From assembly GCA_019310195.1 (NCBI GenBank), contig JAFDET010000258.1:1-5009 (forward strand): a DNA stretch of 5,009 nt, in the 5' to 3' direction. The translations under genes and the position numbers were made by a program. The DNA is from Deltaproteobacteria bacterium. GTDB taxonomy: Bacteria > Myxococcota_A > UBA9160 > JAFDET01. Shown piece by piece: positions 1 to 4,791 of this stretch. A model generated the notes under the pieces. The model made no database searches. It was given only the letters and a program-made list of their open reading frames with translations, and was not told the origin of the DNA. Every line of letters starts with the position of its first letter. The first letter of the stretch is position 1.

Positions 1-335
1 TGGAAGGCGCCGGGCTGCAGCGGCCACTCCTCGAAGCGCGCGTTCTCGATGCTCACGTGGGGGAACTCCGCCAGGTTCTGCGCCGCCAGTGCCGCCATGC
101 GCAGCCCCGCCTCGACGCAGACCATGCGCCGGGCGTGCCCGGCGAAGAGCCGGGTGGCCTGGCCCGAGCCGCAGCCCACCTCGAGGATCGCTCCATCTCT
201 GGGCAGGGCGGCGCTGTTCAGGACGTGGGAGACCAGCTCCCGGGGATAGCCCGGCCGCAGGCTGTCGTACTCCTCGGCGACGCCGTCGAAGATGGTTCCG
301 TGGCCGGAGGCGTGGGCCTCGAGGTCAGTCGGCAA
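1..335 (-). CDS. Class I SAM-dependent methyltransferase, C-terminus cut off by window edge
   Basis: The N-terminal 111 residues are visible; the rest lies left of the window. After a short leader comes FDGVAEEYDSLRPGYP (about residues 16-31), the Y-x-x-x-RPGYP entry typical of a common bacterial methyltransferase group. Motif I, LEVGCGSGQATR (51-62), forms the SAM-binding glycine loop, and VCVEAG (72-77) supplies the acidic residue expected to bind the SAM ribose. Family knowledge therefore gives a cytosolic SAM-dependent methyl transfer; the substrate cannot be read. No ATG or GTG fits upstream of the conserved region, so I chose TTG at 335-333, which overlaps the end of the upstream methyltransferase by 11 nt. 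That overlap implies one mRNA and translational coupling; no clear Shine-Dalgarno is visible. G/C at third positions matches the neighbours. The family is fairly certain, the start less so. Confidence 0.82.
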   Translation of the reverse strand, partial: MPTDLEAHASGHGTIFDGVAEEYDSLRPGYPRELVSHVLNSAALPRDGAILEVGCGSGQATRLFAGHARRMVCVEAGLRMAALAAQNLAEFPHVSIENARFEEWPLQPGAF

Positions 336-948
336 GGCCGAAGACCAGGAAGCTCTGGCGGTCCAGGTAGTCGTGGCTCGCCAGCTCGACGTAGCCGGCG
401 GCGCGCATCTCCGCGCGGATCTCGTCGGCGGGGACGTAGTGGACGAACCAGCGCTCGAACCAGCCCTGACCGTTGAACTCGACGATCGCCACGCGCCCGC
501 CCGGGCGCAGGTAGCGGCGCGCGTTCGAGAAGTAGGCCGTGCGCTGCTCGATGTGGTGGTAGGTGTTGCACGTGAAGATCCAGTCCACGCCGCCTTCGGG
601 AATCAGCGGGTCGTCGTACTCGCCGAGGACCGTCTCCACGTTGGCATCGCCCTGCTCGCGGCTCTGCTCGGCGAGGTGGGCGAGCATCTCCACGTCCACG
701 TCGACCGCGAAGACCTGCCCCTCCGGCCCCACGGCGTCGGCCAGCCGCCAGGTGAAGTAGCCGCCGCCCGCCCCCAGGTCCGCCACCCGCGCGCCGGGCT
801 CGAGGCCCAGCGAGGCCACGACGCGGTCCGGCTGCTGCCAGCCGTCGCGCCCGGGGCCCGCATAGGCGAAGCGCCGCAGCGGGCCGCACCCGGCGACCAG
901 GCTCGCGGCCAGCAGCGCGAGGACGGCGAACCCCACGCGGTTCCTCAT
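325..948 (-). CDS. Lipobox-bearing class I SAM-dependent methyltransferase
   Basis: The protein has 207 residues. Residues 1-20 form a signal peptide (basic MRNR, then a hydrophobic run) ending in the lipobox VAG-C21, so the chain should be exported and lipidated at Cys21. The rest is a compact Rossmann methyltransferase: an RDGWQQPDRV lead-in (34-43), motif I VADLGAGGGYF (55-65), an acidic post-I strand FAVDVD (80-85), motif IV-like CNTYHHI (127-133), and LRPGGRVAIVEF (147-158). About 185 residues after the lipobox is short, a bare catalytic domain without an obvious substrate domain. The substrate is unknown. ATG 948 is supported by the complete signal peptide and by a TANNNT hexamer 7 nt upstream. 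Starting at a later GTG (codon 44) would lose the conserved lead-in. The gene precedes and overlaps a second methyltransferase gene. Family certain; export strongly suggested but unproven. Confidence 0.9.
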   Translation of the reverse strand: MRNRVGFAVLALLAASLVAGCGPLRRFAYAGPGRDGWQQPDRVVASLGLEPGARVADLGAGGGYFTWRLADAVGPEGQVFAVDVDVEMLAHLAEQSREQGDANVETVLGEYDDPLIPEGGVDWIFTCNTYHHIEQRTAYFSNARRYLRPGGRVAIVEFNGQGWFERWFVHYVPADEIRAEMRAAGYVELASHDYLDRQSFLVFGLAD

Positions 949-955
949 GAGGCCG

Positions 956-961
956 AGGCTA
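956..961 (-). promoter_or_regulatory. -10-like TAGCCT for the methyltransferase operon
   Basis: On the minus strand TAGCCT is followed by 7 nt (CGGCCTC) and then the ATG at 948. No purine-rich Shine-Dalgarno precedes this ATG. A TANNNT hexamer at this distance would start transcription at about the start codon, giving a leaderless mRNA. I see no -35 at 17-18 bp. Confidence 0.42.
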
Positions 962-969
962 TCACGCGT

Positions 970-975
970 TAGACT
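970..975 (+). promoter_or_regulatory. -10-like TAGACT for the lyase/mutase gene
   Basis: TAGACT lies 8 nt upstream of the GTG at 984, with no Shine-Dalgarno between (GGCCCGCC). It suggests a leaderless or nearly leaderless transcript. It faces the minus-strand TAGCCT across 8 bp that contain the palindrome ACGCGT (964-969). No convincing -35 is visible. Confidence 0.42.
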
Positions 976-983
976 GGCCCGCC

Positions 984-1826
984 GTGAGCTCTCCGCGCCG
1001 CCGACTTCGCGAGGCCCTGTCCGGGCCGGGCATGCTGCTGGCTCCGTTCGTCTACGACGGGATGCAGGCGCGTCTGGCGGAGGCGGCCGGCTTCGAAGCC
1101 GTCTACATGACGGGCTTCGGCACGGCGGCCGCCCGCGGGCTGCCGGATCTGGGGTTCATCGGGCTGGCGGAGATGGCGGCCAACGCGCGCATCCTCTCGG
1201 AGGCGGTGGCGGTCCCGGTGATCTGCGATGCCGATACCGGCTATGGGAACGCGCTCAACGCCATGCGCACCGTGCGCGAGGTTGAAGCGGCCGGCGCCGC
1301 CGCGCTCCACATCGAGGATCAGGTCTGGCCGAAGCGCTGCGGCTTCTTCGAGGGCAAGCAGGTGGTGCCTCGCGCGGAGATGGAGGCCAAGGTGCGAGCC
1401 GCCGTGGATGCGCGCAGCGACCCGGACCTGGTGATCATCGCCCGCACCGACGCGCTCCAGCCCGAGGGCTGGGACGCTGCCGAGCAGCGCGCCCGCGCCT
1501 ACCGCGAGGCCGGCGCGGACCTCGTCTTCCTCGATGGGATCCACAGCGTCGAGGATCTGGACGTCTACGCCGAACGGCTGCACGACCTTCCCTGCGTCTA
1601 CAACGGCCAGCTTCTCACTCCCCGGGAGGTCGAGGCCCGCGGCTTCCGGCTCCAGATCCACATCGGCACGCTGCCGGTGGCCTGGCGCGCCATGCGCGAC
1701 GCCCTGGAAGAGCTGCGTCGGACCGGTGCGGTGGCCGAGACCCAGGACGGCCGCGCCTTTGCCGAGCTCGTGGAGTTCCTGGGCGTGCGGGATGCCCTGG
1801 AGCGCGCCTCGAAGTACGAGACCTAG
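984..1826 (+). CDS. Isocitrate lyase/PEP mutase superfamily protein
   Basis: This 280-residue TIM-barrel enzyme belongs to the family of PrpB (2-methylisocitrate lyase), PEP mutase, oxaloacetate decarboxylase and related C-C or C-P bond enzymes acting on alpha-keto or malate-like acids in the cytosol. Visible landmarks are APFVYDGMQARL (20-31), the substrate-loop strand VYMTGFG (40-46), LPDLG (53-57), the Mg-binding CDADTGYGN (81-89, Asp82 and Asp84), HIEDQ (109-113, Glu111), the gating loop KRCGFFEGK (117-125) and IIARTDA (151-157, Arg154). The length is normal for the short PrpB/PEP mutase branch and too short for a housekeeping AceA. The loop has Phe where the familiar KRCGH/KKCGH signature has His, so the exact reaction is open. 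No methylcitrate-cycle or phosphonate gene adjoins it. GTG 984 is chosen because RRRLREAL gives the usual N-terminal helix; ATG 1032 would remove it. Confidence 0.9.
   Translation: MSSPRRRLREALSGPGMLLAPFVYDGMQARLAEAAGFEAVYMTGFGTAAARGLPDLGFIGLAEMAANARILSEAVAVPVICDADTGYGNALNAMRTVREVEAAGAAALHIEDQVWPKRCGFFEGKQVVPRAEMEAKVRAAVDARSDPDLVIIARTDALQPEGWDAAEQRARAYREAGADLVFLDGIHSVEDLDVYAERLHDLPCVYNGQLLTPREVEARGFRLQIHIGTLPVAWRAMRDALEELRRTGAVAETQDGRAFAELVEFLGVRDALERASKYET
1823..1826. other. CTAG shared by two convergent stop codons
   Basis: The palindrome CTAG supplies TAG (1824-1826) to the plus-strand lyase/mutase gene and TAG (1825-1823) to the minus-strand hydrolase. The two genes overlap by 4 bp, so no intergenic terminator can exist and each transcript must run into the other gene or end by Rho. 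Confidence 0.9.
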
Positions 1827-2500
1827 AGCTTCAGGCCCTCGACCCAGGTCGCGGTCACCCGCGCCAGCTCGTCGATCACCTCGGCGTCGGTCCGACCGCT
1901 CCGCTTGGGCACGTGGAAGGAGTGATCGGCGTCCTGCACCACGTGCAGCCGGGTGGGCGCCGGCAGCCCGCGCACCAGCGGCTCCAGCAGGGCCAGGTCC
2001 GCCAGCCGGTCGCGGGAGCCCTGGAGGAAGAGCAGGGGCTGCGCCACGCGGCGCAGGGGGTCGCCGCGTTCGTTCGACGGCTTGCCGCCCGCGTGGAGCG
2101 GGAACCCGAAGAACACGATTCCGCGCACGGCGTCCAGGTCGCCCTCGGCGGCGGCCAGCGAGGTCATGCGTCCACCCATGGACTTGCCCCCGGCCAGCAG
2201 CGGGAGCCCGCGCGCCTGCTTTCCCGCCGCCGCGACGGCGGCGCGCACCGTGGCGAGCAGGGTCTTGCGGTGATCCGGTGCCCGGCGGCCGGCTTCGCTG
2301 TAGGGGAACTGGTAACGCAGGGTGGCGATGCCCTGGTCGGAGAGCGCCTCGGCGGCGGCCTGCATGAAGGCGTGGTGCATGTCCGCGCCGGCGCCGTGAG
2401 CGAACGCCAACAGGGCGCGCGCACCGCGCGGCCGCAGCAGCAGCGCCGTCACGTCGCCGAGGCGTTCGGAAACGGGGATGCGCAGCTCGCGGAGGCCCAT
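1823..2500 (-). CDS. Alpha/beta hydrolase of the KANL3/Tex30 type
   Basis: This 225-residue cytosolic hydrolase is of the dienelactone-hydrolase-like KANL3/Tex30 family, at its usual length. The oxyanion-loop motif FAHGAGADM (33-41) follows the first central strand. The LRYQFPYSEAGRRAPD segment (61-76) is typical of the family. The nucleophile elbow is GGKSMGGRM (104-112) with Ser107. Asp164 in LQGSRDRLAD and His193 in DADHSFHVPK complete a plausible Ser-Asp-His triad. Members are annotated as predicted hydrolases; the natural substrate is unknown and the sequence gives no further hint. There is no signal peptide. ATG 2500 starts the first beta strand. TAGAGT lies 6 nt upstream, and the spacer contains GGAG too close to the ATG for a good Shine-Dalgarno. 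The gene converges on the lyase/mutase gene with a 4-bp overlap. Confidence 0.93.
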   Translation of the reverse strand: MGLRELRIPVSERLGDVTALLLRPRGARALLAFAHGAGADMHHAFMQAAAEALSDQGIATLRYQFPYSEAGRRAPDHRKTLLATVRAAVAAAGKQARGLPLLAGGKSMGGRMTSLAAAEGDLDAVRGIVFFGFPLHAGGKPSNERGDPLRRVAQPLLFLQGSRDRLADLALLEPLVRGLPAPTRLHVVQDADHSFHVPKRSGRTDAEVIDELARVTATWVEGLKL

Positions 2501-2621
2501 CGCTCCACTCTACCCCGGAGTCGGCGGCCTTGGGTTTCCGGGTGCCCGTCCGGGTCGCCCGCGTCCATCCGGAGACCTGCGGCCGCGTGCTGGAGGAAAC
2601 CGTGCTTGAACGCGATCCGCC
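2501..2621. other. 121-bp intergenic gap with two short hairpins
   Basis: This gap follows the lipoprotein operon and precedes the hydrolase, all on the minus strand. It holds two adjacent small inverted repeats, CGGGTGCCCG (2539-2548) and CGGGTCGCCCG (2551-2561). They are GC-only stems with 2-3 nt loops and no T-run on the exit side, so they are at best a weak or Rho-assisted terminator. The hydrolase -10 candidate lies at its left end. No small ORF here is convincing. Confidence 0.3.
2507..2512 (-). promoter_or_regulatory. -10-like TAGAGT for the hydrolase gene
   Basis: On the minus strand TAGAGT is followed by GGAGCG and then the ATG at 2500. The 6-nt spacing would put the transcript start at or next to the start codon. 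The GGAG in the spacer could alternatively be a badly spaced Shine-Dalgarno. There is no -35 match at 17-18 bp. Confidence 0.35.
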
Positions 2622-2924
2622 TCAGTGGTTCTCGCGGCCGATCCGTACCGCTCGGCCGTGGACCACGATGCACAGGTTTTCGAAGCGGTAGCGTACGTCG
2701 GTCATCGCTTCGGCCCCCGGGGCCCTGGCCAGGGCGTCCTCGACCGCCAGCTCGTACTGGCGCTCCTGCCACTTCCCGCAGGAGCGGCCCTCTACGTGCT
2801 CGGCCACGGTGACCCAGTCGAGCGGCAGCGGCTCGGGCGCCGCCGCGTCGATGACGCCGCGCTGGTAGGTCACGCAGCCGCTGCAGAGCATTGCCAGCAC
2901 CGGCACGGCGAACGTCCGGATCAT
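2622..2924 (-). CDS. Small putative lipoprotein, second gene of the operon
   Basis: The protein has 100 residues and no function I recognise. Residues 1-16 (MIRTFAVPVLAMLCSG) form a short signal peptide before Cys17. The LCSG-C lipobox has Cys rather than Leu at -3, so lipidation is likely but not textbook. The mature part has DWVTVAEHVEGRSCG (36-50), AVEDALARAPGAEAMTDV (60-77) and LCIVVHGRAVRI (84-95). The same pattern (V-x-G-x-x-C, AVxDAL, T-x-V, C-x-VVxGxA) occurs in the gene just upstream, so the two look paralogous. The layout resembles TRL-like small lipoproteins, but that is only a shape comparison. The reading frame stays open upstream to 3134, but the start at 2924 is preferred. It has GGAGG 5 nt before it, overlaps the upstream stop as ATGA, and begins a signal peptide; the upstream extension is Arg/Pro-rich shadow sequence. 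Confidence 0.8.
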   Translation of the reverse strand: MIRTFAVPVLAMLCSGCVTYQRGVIDAAAPEPLPLDWVTVAEHVEGRSCGKWQERQYELAVEDALARAPGAEAMTDVRYRFENLCIVVHGRAVRIGRENH

Positions 2925-3286
2925 TCGACCCTCCCGGCGTCGCCCTGCACCACCGCGCAGATGCGCTGGAAGAGCAGGTACTGCTCGATGCGCACGCGCA
3001 CGTCGACGTGGGTCAGGACGTTGGCGGTGGGAATCCCGTCGAGCGCGTCGCGAACCGCGCGGCCGTGGTCCGCCAGGCGCGCGTTCCACGGCGGGCGCAA
3101 GAGGGTGGCGATCAGGTTCTCGGTGAAGCACCACTCGCCCTGGACGCCCCGCTTGATCACCAGCGGCCGAACTACGTCGGGCCGGGTCGCCAGGAAGCCG
3201 AACTCGGCGATGGGAGGCGGCTTGCCGCAGGCCGTCAGCGCAGCCAGCGCCACACCGAGGGCGAGTCCTGAACCGAGCGCTCGCAT
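2921..3286 (-). CDS. Small putative lipoprotein, first gene of the operon
   Basis: The protein has 121 residues from ATG 3286. MRALGSGLALGVALAALTA-C20 is a textbook lipoprotein signal peptide with LTAC as lipobox, so the mature protein should be a lipidated envelope protein. Starts at 3298 or 3316 would only lengthen the N-region. The mature part has RGVQGEWC (46-53), HGRAVRDALDGIPTANVLTHV (74-94) and ICAVVQGDAGRV (109-120). These match, in order, the blocks of the downstream lipoprotein, including one Cys in each outer block (Cys53, Cys110) that could pair in the periplasm. The function is unknown. Its stop overlaps the next start (ATGA, 2924-2921), so the two are probably co-translated. It diverges from the M48 peptidase across 64 bp. 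Confidence 0.8.
   Translation of the reverse strand: MRALGSGLALGVALAALTACGKPPPIAEFGFLATRPDVVRPLVIKRGVQGEWCFTENLIATLLRPPWNARLADHGRAVRDALDGIPTANVLTHVDVRVRIEQYLLFQRICAVVQGDAGRVE
2930..2934 (-). promoter_or_regulatory. Strong Shine-Dalgarno GGAGG of the internal cistron
   Basis: On the minus strand GGAGG is followed by GTCGA (5 nt) and the ATG at 2924. It decides the start of the 100-residue lipoprotein within the longer open frame. It is the only well-formed ribosome binding site I found in the window, and it belongs to a gene translated from inside an mRNA. Confidence 0.75.
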
Positions 3287-3293
3287 GGGGCGG

Positions 3294-3322
3294 AGCATGG
3301 CACCCGGGGGCGACATTGGAAA
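3294..3322 (-). promoter_or_regulatory. Possible promoter of the lipoprotein operon
   Basis: On the minus strand TTTCCA (3322-3317), a 17-bp spacer and CATGCT (3299-3294) resemble a weak sigma70 promoter (4/6 and 3/6 matches), 7 nt before the ATG at 3286. The -10 is poor, so this is tentative. Its -35 overlaps that of the divergent peptidase promoter. Confidence 0.22.
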
Positions 3323-3344
3323 GGTTCGTTCCGGCCCCTATGCT
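3316..3344 (+). promoter_or_regulatory. Likely promoter of the M48 peptidase gene
   Basis: TTGGAA (3316-3321), a spacer of exactly 17 bp and TATGCT (3339-3344) match sigma70-type -35 and -10 boxes at 4/6 each. The -10 lies 6 nt before the GTG at 3351, so transcription would begin at about the start codon. This fits the absence of a Shine-Dalgarno there. Confidence 0.45.
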
Positions 3345-3350
3345 CCCCGC

Positions 3351-4788
3351 GTGCCCAGGCTTCTCCTCGCTGCTCTGTTCGTTCTAGGCCTCGTGTTCTT
3401 CTCGGTGCCCCTTCCCACCCTCGCGGCGGAAGACGGCGGCGAACCCGAAGCCGAGAAGGCCGAAGCGTCCGAGAAGCAGCCGGAAGACGCGCAGGAGGAA
3501 GAGGAGAAGCGGGACAAGAAGCCCCCGGTCCTCACCATCCCCCAGGACGACCGCAGGGCGGGCGCCGAGGCCTCCCAGCAGGTGGCTCAGGCCATGGGGA
3601 TCATGGAGGGGCCCCTGGCGGACTACGTGAAGAAGGTAGGCGCGCGGGTCGCGCGCCACGGCGGGCACGTCTTCAAGTACACCTTCAACGTGGTGAACGA
3701 GGACACGCCCAACGCCTTCGCCCTGCCCGGTGGCTTCATCTATGTGTCGCGCGGACTGCTGATCCTGGCGAACTCCGAGGACGAAGTGGCCAACGTGCTG
3801 GGCCACGAGATCACTCACGTCTCCCAGCGCCACGCGGCCGCGCGCCAGCAGATCGTGGAGGGCGTTCCCGGATTCTTCCAGTTCATGCAATTCGCCAGTC
3901 TGGCGGGCTATGGCCGTGACCAGGAGCGCACCGCCGACAAGCTGGGCCAGAAGCTCGCCGGCGCCGCCGGCTACGACCCCCACGGCATGTCCAGTTTCAT
4001 GAAGCAGCTGGACTTCGCCGAGCGCCTGTCGCGCGGCTCGTCGCGGATTCCCAGCTGGCGGGACAGTCACCCCAGCAGCCGAGAGCGTGTCGCAGACAAT
4101 GCGGCGCGAGCCAGCCGGGTGCAGTGGGCGCCCAAGCCGGGAATCGTCGAAGGGCGCGCCGGGTTTCTCGCGCTGTTGGACGGGCTCGCCATCGGTCTCC
4201 CCGCGTCTGAGGGCGTTTTCAAGCGCACGCGCTTCCTGCACCCGGACATGGGCTTCACGATCCGCTTCCCCGACGGCTGGGAGACCCGCAACACCCACTC
4301 GGCTGTCGGCGCCCTCTCTCCGGAGCGCAATGCCCAGGTCGTGCTGGAGTTCGGAGGGACCGGGACCGACCTGGACGCCGCCGCCGAGAAGTACATCGCC
4401 AAGATGGGCAAGGACGGTCTGCGGCTGGAGAAGCCCGAGAAGGTGAAGGTCGGCGGGCGCAAGGCGCTGCGCTCGCGCGGCACGGCGAGCACCGGCCGCG
4501 GGTCGTTTCACGCCGTGGTCACCTGGCTGCTGTGGAAGCACGGCGACGACGAGGTGATCTTCCGCATCATGGGGCTCTCGCTCTCGCGCCAGCACGAAGG
4601 CATCTTCGTCAACGTCGCCCGGAGCTTCCGGCCCATCACGCCGCGTGAGATCGCCACCATCAAGGTGGAACGTCAACCGCACCGCGGTGGCCAACGGCGT
4701 CCACACCACCGATCGGCTGAGCAAGGACTTCCCCGTGAAGATCGCACGGGAGGAGCCCTACCAGGTCAAGACGCGATCGGCCGAGTAG
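3351..4788 (+). CDS. Secreted M48 metallopeptidase with frame break near the C-terminus
   Basis: Residues 1-26 from GTG 3351 form a Sec signal peptide (hydrophobic core 4-19, LAA before the mature end). The open frame runs much further upstream, but only this start gives a signal peptide. A charged Glu/Lys linker (27-57) leads to the M48 domain (about 60-250): PNAFALPGGFIYVSRG (120-135), zinc site H152-E153-I-T-H156, third ligand Glu192 in ERTAD. Unlike BepA there is no TPR tail. Instead, about 293-432 contains FLHPDMGFTIRFPDGW (295-310), the start of a PsbP/DUF1795-like beta domain. The role is probably periplasmic protein quality control. After IATIKV (434-439) the coding signal moves from this frame to the next. 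From 4666 the shifted frame reads WNVNRTAVANG and ends at TAG 4788, while the literal frame runs on as Arg/His-rich sequence to TAG 4883, across the convergent gene. Family certain; the C-terminal reconstruction is inferred. Confidence 0.88.
4666..4788 (+). pseudogene. Displaced C-terminal segment of the M48 protein
   Basis: Forty codons plus TAG lie in the +1 frame relative to the upstream M48 frame, and nearly all end in G or C. It reads WNVNRTAVANG, then DRLSKDFPVKIAREEPY and a short tail. This resembles the last part of the LysM-like segment that closes some long M48 proteases (a Trp, then TAV-NG, DRL, VKIA). In those, about 25 residues with an RLR...GETL...LS motif normally precede the Trp; here they are absent. 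Either a deletion of 3n+2 nt or one surplus base between about 4660 and 4668 explains it. With only one surplus base the missing block would remain unexplained, so I favour deletion. It may be real or an assembly error. Confidence 0.6.
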
Positions 4789-4791
4789 CGC

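Noticed and set aside
292..972. Plus-strand open frame of 226 codons opposite the lipobox methyltransferase
   Set aside because: It is the antisense shadow of a methyltransferase with a full motif set; no domain or start signal supports it.
969..1661. Minus-strand open frame of 230 codons opposite the lyase/mutase gene
   Set aside because: The plus strand carries all superfamily motifs in order; the antisense product has none.
2539..2561. Two small hairpins as an intrinsic terminator
   Set aside because: The stems are only about 4 bp with tiny loops and no T-run follows on the minus strand, so I do not call a terminator.
2579..2586. GCGGCCGC palindrome as a possible operator
   Set aside because: An 8-bp all-GC palindrome is common by chance at this base composition and no second copy is present nearby.
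1913..2812. Plus-strand open frame of 299 codons
   Set aside because: It lies opposite the alpha/beta hydrolase with its intact Ser-Asp-His motifs and crosses an intergenic gap. The product is low-complexity Arg/Gly/Pro-rich.
2925..3134. N-terminal extension of the 100-residue lipoprotein to an ATG at 3134
   Set aside because: The extension is Arg/Pro-rich, overlaps the upstream lipoprotein out of frame and would bury the signal peptide. GGAGG plus the ATGA overlap fix the start at 2924.
2625..3350. Upstream part of the plus-strand frame that reaches the M48 gene
   Set aside because: It is antisense to two signal-peptide-bearing lipoproteins. The signal peptide at GTG 3351 and the promoter-like boxes just before it mark the true start.
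3384..4724. Long minus-strand open frame (446 codons) opposite the M48 gene
   Set aside because: It is the antisense shadow of a clear HEXXH metallopeptidase. The product lacks recognisable motifs, and long antisense frames are expected at this GC content.
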